This document shows positions 22,201 through 34,399 of a DNA stretch of 64,000 bases, in pieces. Location: NCBI GenBank assembly GCA_027625915.1, contig JANTQA010000063.1:4235501-4299500 (forward strand), given 5' to 3'. The position numbers and the translations under genes are program-made. The stretch comes from Anaeramoeba flamelloides. Taxonomy: Eukaryota; Metamonada; Anaeramoebidae. The number at the start of each line of letters is the position of its first letter. Positions within the stretch are counted from its first letter, which is position 1. Under the pieces are notes generated by a model, which saw nothing but the letters and a program-made list of their open reading frames with translations, searched no databases and was not told the origin of the DNA.

Positions 22201-23679
22201 AATAATTATACATTTAAAAGATTAATAAAGGTGTTTATTATTTTTATTTGGAAACAATCTCGTTGTTATGTTACAAGTTTGGTATGAAAGAACGAGAAAT
22301 ATGATATTGTTCAAAGTGATATAAGATTATATTGAGGGGTTCGAAGAACGAGGATTAATACCATCTTAGCACTAGAAAAATATCATATTTTGAGCCTGGA
22401 AGGAGAACCAAAACGAGGAAACATAAAAGGTGAATGTTGAACAGATGAAACAATATGAGGTGCTATTTATTTTTGGGACTTGGGATTTAACTTGTAGAAA
22501 CAGAAACCAAACCAAAAAAAAAAAACAAAACAACTAATTTGTTATTTTTTTTTTAATACTTTGAATAAAATTTTATTCAAAAAAATCATATCCCCAAAAG
22601 GAATTATCAAAAACATTGAAGTTAAATTTAATATTTTCATCATTGGATACAAAACTTGGTTTAAAATTTACAGAGATAAACTAGATCATTCATCCTTTCA
22701 GTGATATATATTTCCTCTTTTATTTCCCTTTTTTCACTCAATTCTTGGAAATGATCAAATGCAAAAACCTCAATCCACCAGGCATTTTTAACAATAAATG
22801 AGTTTTAATATTCCTCTAAAAATTCTTGGCTTTACTTTGTAAAAAAAAAATCGTTATTTTTTTTACGTAAATTTGTAGGTTTGTTTTTTTCTCCGTTTTA
22901 AATTCTACTTATTAATGGTCTCACATCTCTTTTTTCAAAGAAAAAAACAGAACAAACAATTTTTATAATTTAAAAATGATATTGCTTTTTTTTGGAAAAG
23001 GGAAAACAATAAAGTTTGTAAATAGACATTGTTTATAAACAAATGAAATGGAGTTTATTCTTTTTCTAAACTTTCCTAAAATATTAAGCACTTTTTTCTG
23101 GTTTTTATTGAACGTATATTTTAGTTCACTTGGACAAAAATGTATATTCAATCAGTTTAAAATTGGGACGTTCACTTATCTCACTGTTATCAAATAAACA
23201 ACGTTGTAAATTTTATTTTAAAGTACTGTTAAATGATCTTTTATATCATTTTTAAAGTTGAATTTTGAAAGTAAAATACATCTTATTTTACTGAAAAAGA
23301 ATTGAAAATTAGAAGATCAGAAACTTTTCAAACTTTACCTAATAACCTAAACATTTCTCAAAATCTTTTAACACTGACTACAATACAATCATAAACTTTT
23401 CAGTCTTCTAATCTCTTTCGTATCTGATGTGGTCTAAAATTATTTATTGAAAATTTCACAAGAAAAATCTTATATTTAAAAAAGATTATATAACTAGTAT
23501 ATATATATATGAACTATTTTTCGGTAAAGGGGGATTGATTTTATCGAAGAAATATAACATATCCATGAGTTTAATAAATTATTCTTCTCAAAATTTACTA
23601 TAATTTTTAAATCTGATAATTTTTTCTAATTTAGTTAACTCTTTAATTATTGTTTTTTTTTTCAAATTTTCTTTTTTTT

Positions 23680-24110
23680 TTAATTTTTTTTTATTCTATT
23701 TAATTTTTAAAAAAAAGTCAATCTGGAGAAAAAATTTTTAAAACTTCAAATTAACTTTAAGAAAATTGAGGCTCTGTAATTTTTTTTAACAGTCAGACAT
23801 TTACTATTAAAAAATCTTATTGTTAACAATTTTAATTACCCAAAGAAATTGAGAAATTTTTGCACTTGACATCACAATGAAAGTGCTCCCAAAAATTTTT
23901 TTAACATTTTATTTTTTTTTTGAAAATTTAGAGTTTGTTAAGGTATTTCTTTTATAAATATCGACTCTGCTCCGAAGTTAATTATTTCTATTATTTCTAA
24001 ACAATCGTAGTTTGGATTATTCTAAAAAAAAAAATGAATTTTTCGTTTTTGGCTGGTTCCATGTTGAGTGTAATAAAGTTTAAATTGAAAAATTTTTGAA
24101 AAAAAAAAAT
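23680..24110 (+). repeat. Dispersed repeat family E, copy 2
   Basis: Second member of the family described at 14890-15340. It ends about 170 bases 3' of the ARM-like gene. Confidence 0.6.
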
Positions 24111-24280
24111 AAATAAATTTTTAATTAAAAAAAGAATTTTCGGTTCATCAATTTCTTTAAAAAAAAACAAAATAAAAAAATAAAAAATAAAATTAAAGAA
24201 TTGGTAAAAAAAAAAAAAAAAAACCATTAATATAAAAATAGAATAATAAAAAAAAGTAAACAAAAAAACTTTTATAAAAG

Positions 24281-25121
24281 TTAATCCAACCCAGTTTCGC
24301 CTTCAAAAGGAGCTTTCATGAATTCAATAAATTCTTTCACTTCATTTTTCCTTTTCTCTGACATTTTTGGTACTAATTGTTCAAGAGTGTGATTTTTTAA
24401 TAAGGAATTTTCAGAGAATAAAATGCCAAATTTTTCTTTTTTATCGCTGCCATGGTATTCTGTAAATTTCTTTTCTAATGATTCTCTTTTTAAACTATTT
24501 TTCATTACTTCATCCATGTTAAATTCAGCCAACTTAATGATTTTAAGAAGTGAATCTTGAATTTCGCGATCATGTGAAGGCTGAGATACAAATCTTTTTG
24601 TTGGGTGAACAAAGAATGGCTCAAGGGTTTTTGCATGCTCAAAGAATTCTGATTTCTTTTCGGGGAGTGATAAATATAAATATTTAATTATTCCTAAACC
24701 TGGAAGTGTTAGAGTATTAAACATTGGTCTTGAGATGTGCTTTAAAACAGTTTGCACTGCGATTTTTAACCCATCATTCTGAACAATAATTTCTGCAGTG
24801 TTTTTATGTTGTGAGGCTACTTCTAAAAATCTTTTTTTTTTTTAAAGAAAATATTAATTAATTTAGAGAATTGAATTTAAGAGAATTTAAACAATTTTTC
24901 AAAAACAAATGTTGTCAAATAAATATAAATAAATAAAAAAACTCAATAATAATGTCATTTTGAAAAAAGCAAATACAAAAAAGATTTACAAATATTAAAT
25001 ATAAAATAGTTTCAAAGATAAAACATTATAATATATTGAATAATTTTTAAAACTGTTCAATTTTAACTTTTGGAAAATGACTCTACAGGGAAGCAAAATA
25101 ATTAAAATGAAATATATAAAT

Positions 25122-25152
<31 letters not shown>

Positions 25153-28100
25153 TAATACCTTAAAATGTAAAAAATATATAATGGATCATTTGTTGTTCTA
25201 AGTTGGGTCAATGCACGATTTATGAATCTATTTTTAATTATCTCTTCTCTTCCAGCAAATGTATCTACCGCAATAACAAGTACATCAACACATAATTGAG
25301 AAAGTTTATGGTCAGGAGGATTCAATTTCTCATTTTCAAAAATAATATCAAGGGAATCGGTTAATATAAGTTCTTGGATCATTTGTGGCTTTGATACCAA
25401 ATCAGTTAATAAATATTGTGTTGCCAAAACTCTATTTTCAGAATTATCACTTTTCAAACCTGTTAAATGCTTTTTAAATTCGTTTGAAGGTTCAATTCTT
25501 TTTGGCAATTCTCGTTCATAAAGATCAAATAATTTTATCAAATTTGATACATATTTGGGATCAATGCTTTCAAATTCTTTCGTAAATCCACCAATATCAA
25601 CTTTTTCGATATTTGGTAAAAAATTATAAATCTAATGTTTTATTAAAAATAATGAATGATAAAGAAAAAGCAATATACGATATGACAAGATATATTTAAA
25701 TTGATAAATTGTTTGTTTTTTTTTAAGAAAATAAATAATAGTAAAATAAAAACAAGAAGACAAATAAGATGAAGAAGAAGAAGAAGAAGAAAAAGAAAAG
25801 TGAAGTAAATATAATTAACAAAAAAAAAAAAGAAAAAAAAAAGTAAAAATCTCAGAAAAATATAATAATTACTTGAACTAAAGCTTGGGCTGCTGTTGAT
25901 TTAAGCTTGAGGTCAGTTGATTTTTCAATCATTTCTTTAAATTTTAAATGAACACCTCTTTCCACGAGACTATCAGCACCAATATATAAAGAGGAAATTT
26001 TCATTAAGCAATAGCAAGCTGCATTTTGTACATTGGACATTTTATCATCTAATAATGCTACAATTTGCTCTAAGATTGAACCACTCATAACAGACAATTG
26101 GCCCTTTACACACAAGGAAAGCTATATGAAGAATTAATTGTTGTTTTAAATATTTGGGTTTAGATTCGAAAATTTTCAAATTAATAATTATATTAGTAAA
26201 AAAGTAAAAAGATTTGAATATAAAAAATGGAAAATGAAAAGTGAAATATTCAAAATGATAAATCCATAATGTTTTAAAATTGAGTAAACCAAATTATGAT
26301 TATTCTTATAATTTTGATAATTTTTGAAAATAAACAAAAAACTAATTTTTATGGAAATTTCATAATAATGTTTGATGTGAGATATTAATTTTTTTTTTTA
26401 TATTTCAAACTGTATTGAAATAATAACAGAAATCTATCATAGAAAAAGAATTAAACAAATTTTTTATTTGAATATTTTAATCAAAAATAAATACCGTTCA
26501 TTTTAAGAATCCACATTACAATTAAGGAGTTAAAATTAATCAGAAGAATAAAGAAAAATAAAAGAGGAAAATGAAAGAAAAATGAAAATTCCAATATTTA
26601 AACATTGCAGAAAGCCTTCTTTTTCAATGATACATTTTCATAAAGTTTCAAATTAGATTCTCAACTCCATTTCAAAAATCTTTTCACTTTTAATAATAAA
26701 TTGAAAAAAACTATATATTCTTTTGTATCCAAATAACAACTAATTATTAAATCTTATTAATAATTCACTTTTAAATTATTCTAAACGTATAAAAAACCCA
26801 ATATTTTAACAATTAAAAAAAAAAAAAATCAAAAATCTAAAAAAAAAGTGAACCAACAATTTTTGAAATGGGCATTACAGATTTTTTATTACTGTATTTT
26901 CATTGAAAAAAGGTTAAACATGATGATTTTTTGATAATAAATATTTATATTCATTTTAAAAGATTTTACATAGTCTCAATTTTTTTAATGTTTTTTATTT
27001 GCATTTTCAAAGATCTTTTTTTTTTTTCAACCAAATTGACTTGTTTAAAAAAAATGAAAAAGAAAAAAATTCGAAAAGAAAAACAAAAATTTGAAAAACA
27101 AAGAAAAAGAAAAACAAAAAAAAAAGCAAAACTAAAATTTGAAAATCAGAAAAAATGATTTAGATCTAAAAATTGAAAATTTTTTTTTGATAGGAATATG
27201 GAATATATCAACAAAACCACTTCAAATAACATTATAAAGTAAGTCAACATTTTTGAAAAATAGTTTGTTAATAAAAGAAAAGAAGATTTGGAAATGTTAA
27301 TACAGAAAATATTTGTATTTTCAGAAAAAACTTTAAATAAATCAAAACAGACCCAATATTTTTTGTGTGTTTTTGATCCTTATTAACGTGACGGTTCGAT
27401 TTTCTTTAAAAAGAATTATGGATATTCTGTGATTTCTGTGATTTTTTTTCAAAAATCTGAATTTTTTCTTTTTTTTTTTTCCATAAAATCTTTTTTGTTT
27501 GATTTTTTTCAAAAATCTGTATCTTTCTGTTGTTTTTTTATTTTTTTTTTTTGTAATAAAAATCTTTTTTGTATTTCAAAGAAAAAATAATCCTTTAATT
27601 TTAATTAAAAGAGTTATATGAATTATGGATTCAATTCAACAAAAGATCCAATATTCAGAACTTAATACAGAGATGAAATAAACAATTATTTTATTTGAAA
27701 AAAGAATATTTATTTTATTTTGATCGAAAATTTCTCTTTCAATAATCAAAAAATAGTTATTATGAGAAAAAAAGAAAATTAAAAAACAAAAGAAACTTTT
27801 TCAATTCTTTTTAAATCAAACAATCACAAGCCACCCAATAGAATAATAATAAAAATTACAAAATTAATGATATTAACATAAAATAAAGGAATATGTGTAT
27901 ATCAATCAATAAAGGGTTGATTGAGTTTAAATAAAAAGCTGTTTGAGAAAAAATCAATAATCAAAAATAAATATTTTTTCATCTGTTGACTCGAAGATTT
28001 AAAACTAACTAATTCATTAAGTCAGATACTATATTCAAGTATTACCGTTGTTTTCAGATTTATTTTAAAATCTATGTGTAAAACAAATTATGTAAGGGTT

Positions 28101-28679
28101 ATACTTTTTTTAATATTGATTCCTTATTAAAAGTTTATTTTGTAATTAGTTGATTTTATTCTCCATGATTATTAAAAAAAATAGAAATAAAAATGTTAAA
28201 TTTATATAAATATATTAATTTACTTACTTGAGAAATTACCCCCGTAGCATATTTTCTAACTTGTGCAGATTTTTCGCCAAGGAATTTAGACATTATTTTG
28301 ACTCCTTCAACGTCACAAGCCTCTTCAATTGCAGTTAAATTTACCAAATTTCCATGTAGTGTATATAAAGTTTTTGTTTTTTCCAATGCCCCGAGCTCTT
28401 CATTCTCGTCAGATAACATTCCAATAAAATCTTTTGGTGATTTTTTTTCTTCTGGTTTTAATTGTGTTATTCTATTACTTAGCTCTTGAATATAGCCTTC
28501 AAATAATTCTGTTTTAATAAAATTTGGAAGATACTTTTTATGTGAAGATTTTGGATTTCCATTTGCCCAAGATTGTAAAAATTTTTCAGTGTATTCGGTA
28601 AATTGCTCTCTTACCCAAGATTCACTTTTATTATCATTAACACCACTAAGAACATTTTTGATATGTTCACGATCGCTTC
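24281..28679 (-). CDS. ARM/HEAT-like alpha-solenoid protein, multi-exon (5' end unresolved)
   Basis: Four exons join with consistent phase: 28679-28228, 26121-25873, 25631-25159 and 24830-24281 (TAA). Introns are 2106, 241 and 328 bp with donors GTAAGTAAAT, GTAATTATTA and GTATTATTTT. The exons encode 573 residues plus a split first codon. The middle reads as armadillo-type repeats, for example VRKYATGVISQ joined to LSLCVKGQLSVM and then ILEQIVALLDDKMSNVQNAACYCLMKISSLY; helix periodicity continues across the splice, which supports the model. The C-terminal 180 residues are helical and charged. The first exon opens at acceptor TTTTAG with phase 1, so a start exon is missing. A candidate is 28933-28909 (ATG to GTATAACAAT, in phase), which would give 582 residues, but 25 nt is weak evidence. 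The fold resembles Fes1/HSPBP1-like or radial-spoke-type ARM proteins; I cannot choose between them. The last acceptor is unusual: it is preceded by poly(A). Confidence 0.75.
26600..27260 (+). repeat. Dispersed repeat family D, copy 2 (inside an intron)
   Basis: Lies inside the 2106-bp first mapped intron of the ARM-like gene, antisense to that gene, and accounts for about a third of the intron. The 75-codon frame at 26931-27158 is a translation of this repeat. Confidence 0.7.
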
Positions 28680-29570
28680 CTAAAATATTTTTTTATTAGA
28701 TTTGATTAATGAATTTTAATACATATAAAAAAAGTAATAAAATAATAATAAATACAGATTATTCAATTTATTTAATTAATAATTATTAAAGAATTAAATA
28801 TTTCTAATTTATAAAAAACAAAATTTTCAATAATTTTTTTTAAAAAAAATATGTTTTTAAAAATAAAGTCTTTAGTATTTTATTCTTTCTTCTGCTTTAT
28901 TGTTATACTTTTGTAACGATCCAAAATTATCATTTTTTATTTTTAAATTCCTTCAATAAAGAGATTGAATATATTTAATTAAATACATTTTCTACATATC
29001 ATAAAATAGTTAAAATTAAAAAAGAGAAACAATCAATTATTAAAAGATTATAAAGAACCCCAAACGATTCAAAATAGATTCATTACATGTAAACAATTCT
29101 CATAAAAATGGAAAAAAATGAATATCCTGAAAAAAAATTCATCTACAGCAAGAATTAAAAGAATATAAAATTTGTGAAATTTTGATTCTAAATCACCACT
29201 TGTTTTACATACTTTAACTAAAATACAAATTGCCAGAAGAATTTTATTCATTTTATATCACCAATCATTAAAAACTAATTTAAAAAAAGTTAATATTTCA
29301 AGATGAAAGCTGGTTTTATATTTATATAAAAAGAAAAAATAACTGGTGTTGAAAAAAAAAACTTTGTGGTGTGTTTTTTTTTCTTTTTTAATTTGTTTTT
29401 TTTTAAAAAAAAGATTCAGTTTCTATGGAAAGATAAATTTTCATAAAAAGATACTAATTCGGGGTGCCTTTAGTTTTAACGTGTAGATTTAATTCTTATA
29501 AAATCATTAATAAACTCAAAAAGTTATATCAAAGAAATAATCAAGAAACCAAATGTTATAAAATTATACA

Positions 29571-29790
29571 ATGATGAGCATGGTATCAGTCAATGGGCTT
29601 TTTTGAAAGTAGTAGCCAGATCTCATATTGCCAAAAATTCACGCTAATTATTTTAAAACAAAAGATGTAATGTTTTGGATCCATGGTCTCAAAATTCATC
29701 AGACCTTAATCCAATTGAGAATCTTTGGCAAATTATGAATAATGGATTCAATCATTGATAGACATTTGAATGAAGCTGTGTTTATTAGTT
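29571..29790 (+). mobile_element. Tc1/mariner transposase fragment (degraded DNA transposon)
   Basis: In one plus-strand frame the translation contains VARSHIAKNSR, then (after in-frame stops) NVLDPWSQNSSDLNPIENLW followed by QIMNN. This is the classic region around the second and third catalytic acids of Tc1/mariner DDE transposases (usual form: garsHtAk..., vLdWPaqSPDLNPIENlW). Only about 60 codons remain, at least two stop codons interrupt them, and the N-terminal HTH half is absent. A 50-70-bp stretch just downstream (29797-29905, GACATTTGAGACATTATTAC and a close variant) is tandemly duplicated. Inactive relic. Confidence 0.85.
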
Positions 29791-30169
29791 TATTAACTGA
29801 CATTTGAGACATTATTACTTGGAAGTTACTTGAAAAAAAAAATGAGTTTTTTAGTTTTTTTAATTGGCATTTAGATATTATTACTTTGGAGTAACTTGAA
29901 AAGTCCAAAAAAAAAAATCAGTTCTTGGTAGAGAAAGATAATTAATATATAATTTTAAATAATTTTTTTCTGATTTTGTTCCTTTTTTTTAATTATTTAA
30001 ATAATTTTAGAAAAAAGCATTTCCAAGATTTTTATCCAACTTTTTTTTTATATACCAACATTTATTTTTAATTTTCTTTAAAATTAAATTTCTATAGTTT
30101 CAAAAGAGTTATGTGTATTTGGGTTAAAAATATTATATTAACAAAATTAATGAAATATTTTTTTTTTTG

Positions 30170-30890
30170 TTGGGGGACTAGTTAACATAAAAAAAATCCT
30201 CAAGTAAATGTAATAACAAATTCAAAAAAATGTTACCACGTCTTGAAATTGAAAAATGGAGTAAAAAATCTGATTACTTATAAAACCAAACTCACTTTTA
30301 AAGCTATTTTCCAAAGTTAATTATTGTTTAAAAAAGTTCGATCCATTTTTCTCATTTTTGAAAAGTCTCAAAATTCATACATATTTCCGATTTATTTTCA
30401 AAAAAAAATGATTTCTTTGAAGAAGAAAGAAATTTAATTACCTGTGAAGGAAATGGACAAAAATACACTTTAAAAATCAAATCACTAGTTCTAAAATAAC
30501 TCTATAAAAAATCTACTTAATTTCAAAAAAATTCCAATAATTACTATTATTAAACTTGAAAAAATTATAATTTCTTTATGAAATGCAGAAATTGAATCAA
30601 TTTTTTCTTTTTGTTGATTTAACAAATAAATTTGAGAAAAATAACCAAATCATTAAATTAAAATTCTTCTCTTAAAATACTTTTTTAAAACCATGTAAAA
30701 TTCAACTTAGCACATAAAGAAATACGTTTTAGTTTGATTATTTTTTAATCAATTAATTAATAATCCAATCTTAATTCTTTCAGTTGTGTTAGTTATGACC
30801 CAAAGATTAAAAGTATCAATAGGCTTTCTTTTTATTTCTCAATTGTAAAAATATTTTCAAACAAATAAAACGAATTTAAATTAATAATTC
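30170..30890 (+). repeat. Dispersed repeat family A, copy 2
   Basis: Second copy of the family described at 1195-1975, same strand and order of landmarks, diverged by many substitutions and small indels. Confidence 0.7.
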
Positions 30891-32439
30891 TAATAATAAA
30901 GATAAATAAAATAAATATTCACAAATAACTTAATTTAAATAATAACAGTTTGTTAATTTTACTCTAAATATTTGTAAAAGAATGATTACCTAATCTTTTA
31001 AATTTCAAGAAATGTAATAAATTAATAAAATAAAATAAATGATCAATTTTTTCAGATCTTCAATTATTCAGTATTTGGTTTATTTTTCTTGTATTTTTAA
31101 AATAAGATTTAAAATTTCAAGGTTATTTGTTCATACAAACTATTATAAATTACTAAAAGTGTGATTTTTTCAAAAAAAAAAAATTATTTTGAAAATTTTT
31201 CTTTTTCCTTTTTGATCCAAAAATTCAAATCAAAAAGTATCAAGATCTTTTTACTTGAAAATTTAATTGGGAAAAATGAACTTGTTTTAAAAATGTGTCA
31301 CTCGTTTCTCTCTAAAGTTGGTAAACGGTGTTTGTTTATCAAGTTTAATCATATCATTTTTCAAATAAGTGCTCTATTACCTTTGAGGTAAAAAAAAAAA
31401 ATAAGATTTTACTTGTCCCTTAAATGAGTTGTAGTTATTGGAAAAGAGTTTTCATTTAAAAAAAAAGGTATCAAAAGTCACAAAGATCTATAATTAAATT
31501 ATTTAATAGGTAAAATACAATTAAAATTGTTTCTGTGTTTTAATGGTTGTTTTTTATAATGTAAACGAATTGCCTGTAATGTTTATGTAACATTAAACCA
31601 TTATTATAAGATAATAATTAATTTTTTTTCAAGTTGTATTAGTTTGGAAACATGAAATGATTGCTAAAAGCCATTGAAAATTAAAATTATTTTTCTAGGA
31701 AGAAATTTTTTGAAACAAAAACTTGTAGTAGACTTTTAAAAAAAGATTGATTTTAGAATAAAAGTTCGAGATTTGGAAAGGAAAAAAAAAAAAAAAAAAG
31801 GAATACTTTCTCAATAAATATAGTGTTTGTTTATTGACATTTTTATTTATTTATACAATAAATATTTTTAATTAAGAAAAAAATTACAATGTAATGAAAA
31901 AAAATCTAGTATTTTAATTTTAATAATTTCATTTTATTAAAATTCCTCAATAATGATCTTATTTTAATTGGTTTTTAATTCCTCTAAAATAATTCATGTA
32001 ATAAATGAATACGAGGCTATGTGGGTAATATTATTTAGTATTTGCTAAATTATATTGTTTTAAATAAGAACACTTTATTTTTTAAATTATTTTATTTATT
32101 TTTCTTTTTGTGATATTTTTGTTTTAATAAACATATTTTGAAAAAATCTTTAATTAATTTATTCATTAATAATCATTTGATGAATTAAAAAACAAGATTT
32201 AATTCATAACGAAAACAATTAGTTGAAAAAATTAAGTGAAATCCATTCTTAAAATTAAACCAGAATATGTAATAGATTTTCTTGTGAAGCGGAAATAAAC
32301 ATTTTTTTAAAAATTTAGTCTTTATTTTTTATTATTTTGTAAAAGAAAATTTCGATTATGTGTATATATTATTTTATATTCTGTTTTTTAAAAATGTGTA
32401 TGATTTTTGAAAAAAAAAAAAAAAAATAATCCTAAAGAC

Positions 32440-32770
32440 AAAATCAGAGAGATGGAAATTAACTAAATTCCAAAATTTTTTACACAGTTAAAATAATTTT
32501 TAGAATTACAATACAATTTCCTGAAATTTGAAAATAATTTTGATTTTAACAAACTATTTCATTTTTTTGTCATTTATCTTTTTGTTTTCATTTCCTTTTA
32601 TTTAATTGCGTAATATGTTTTGTCTTATCAGGAAATTTTTCCTACAATGATTGATATTCAGTTAAAGTTGAGTTATTCAAAATAGAAAAATCATAAATAA
32701 GATTAGTTGATGATATCTAACCTTTTGATTGATCGATAATTGTCCCTGGAATTTCAACAAATGTATCAAT
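32440..32770 (+). repeat. Dispersed repeat family C (left half), copy 2
   Basis: Matches 4380-4720: TTTGTTTTCATTTC, AATT.CGTAAT.TGTTT.GT, AGTTAAAGT.AAGTT, AGATTAGTT, ATCTAACC.TTTGAT, and GGAATTTCAACAAAT recur in order. Families A and C follow each other on the same strand both here (30.2 then 32.4 kb) and in the first copy (1.2 then 4.4 kb), which hints at a larger degraded unit. Confidence 0.6.
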
Positions 32771-33239
32771 TTACAATTCTATGATCTGCTCAATCCAAAA
32801 TTTTGGAAAAATAGTTTTTTTTATTTTGATTATTAGACCTTTTCATCAAAATGTCTAGAATACACGACAATGTAATTATTTTGTTTAAATGTCAATTATT
32901 TTGCGAATAATTTGCCTTTTTGCGAAAAGATATTTTATCGCGAAAAAGACAATTCTACCGAAAAAGTAATTTGAAGTACCCCCAATTTCGTGAAAAAATA
33001 ACGATCAATTTTATATAACACAATGATTTGTTTTGTTTTTCTATTTTTGTTTTTTTTTAATTGATCAAGGATAAATAGCATCCCAGAAAATAATAACTCT
33101 TACAATTTGATTCATCTCTTAAAAATAAGCTTTTTATAATTTCTCGAGTGGGGATATTTTGAATATCGCATTAAGAGGATTATAATAAGCTTATTTTTTT
33201 CGCCTTAATTCAAATAACGCCAGATATTAAAACAAAATT

Positions 33240-33750
33240 ATAGAAATTATATTTTGAAACAGCTGTTTTAAAAAAGTGTTGACTAAAAGTTTTAAAAAGC
33301 GTTGATCAGACTGTTTGATTCACTATTTTAAGCAGCTTAATGTAACACTTTTTCAAACTTTTAATCCGTACTTTTTGAAAAAAGTTGTATCTTTCAGTCT
33401 AATTGGTTTAATATTGTTTTTTTTTTATATTTCTCACAAGATAGATAGAATAATATATCTCTAATCCATTGTTCTGTTTGCGAATATCCAAAAAGAAAAT
33501 AAGTGTTTTTTTCATCTAAAAAAAATACAATTGATACAGCCATTTGAAAAAAGTGAGGACTTTTGTAAAAATCTTCTCAAGTTTTTTGTTTCAATAAAGT
33601 AAAGACAGTATCAGAATTAAAACTTTTTGGAAATTTTCTAATTTTAAAAAAGTGAGGAATAAAAGTTTCGAAAAATATTGCTCAAACTATTTGACTTGCT
33701 CTTTTAAGCAATCTGCGCAACACTTTTGAAAGCTTTTGTGGTTCACTATT
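33240..33750. repeat. Duplicated palindromic repeat downstream of the DENN exons
   Basis: The segments 33270-33370 and 33645-33745 are diverged direct copies (AAAAAGTG..GA.TAAAAGTTT, TTGATTCACT/TTGACTTGCT, TTTTAAGCA, AACACTTTT). Each is itself partly palindromic: AAAAAGTGTTG near one end and TAACACTTTTTC near the other. No coding or terminal target duplication could be fixed. Confidence 0.5.
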
Positions 33751-33920
33751 TTCAAAGGGCTGCAAGAGAGTATTAAAAAAATTTTTTTTCTTTTGCATTT
33801 GTAATCTGAAATTTGAATTTTGATTTGATTTGATTTGGTTGATAAGGTTTTATTAAAATTGGCAAAAAAAATATGAAAAAGAAGTGAAGAAAATTGAAAA
33901 ATTAAGATGGAAATTTTTAC

Positions 33921-34367
33921 CCGTGATTTTAATTTTTTCTTCTTTGTTCTGAGTAACTGTACCTGTTGCAAATGACGCAACAAAATCACACCATTCAGGT
34001 CTCATTGAAAAAATTGGATTGGTGGATCCCGCGATAAAGGAAGGTTTTTCAATCAAATGCACATCTGTTAGAGCAACATAAGGAACCAAGAATCCAGTGT
34101 ATCCTTTTAAAGGTTGAACTAATAGCGGGGTGCTGATCACACAATTACTAACCTTCCCAGCTGGCTGCCCAATAACAAAAATTCGAGATCTTTGCAACAT
34201 TGCATACCAAAGAAGCATTGTGTCCATTTTAAATAATTTCACAAGCTCAACAAGACTCGCGCCTAATTCAACAAAAACAAATTATATTTTTCCATTTAGT
34301 TTTTTTGAGTTTAATTTTTGATTAAAAAAGAGTCAGTTCCAAATTTGTAAGGAAAAGAAAATGAGAA

Positions 34368-34399
<32 letters not shown>

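Larger units (their letters stand above)
20512..24280. other. AT-rich intergenic region with repeats
   Basis: No gene seen. Contains family D (21540-22200) and family E (23680-24110). A purine-rich, less AT-biased island at 22255-22500 is not explained by either. Frames such as 21858-22139 (-) and 23997-24263 (-) are phenylalanine-rich translations of repeat or poly(A) DNA and are not counted as genes. Confidence 0.65.
28934..33686. other. AT-rich region between the ARM-like and DENN genes
   Basis: The genes on both sides are on the minus strand, so this holds the upstream region of the ARM-like gene and the downstream region of the DENN gene. It contains a Tc1/mariner fragment, family A copy 2, family C copy 2, a GCGAAAA-rich patch (about 32880-33000) and a duplicated palindromic repeat (33240-33750). 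No exon is visible, although a short terminal exon of the DENN gene could be hidden here. Confidence 0.6.

Noticed and set aside
29069-29251. 60-codon minus-strand frame as a 5' exon of the ARM-like gene
   Set aside because: No in-phase donor into the exon at 28679 and no protein-like composition; a different 25-nt candidate fits the phase but is also weak.
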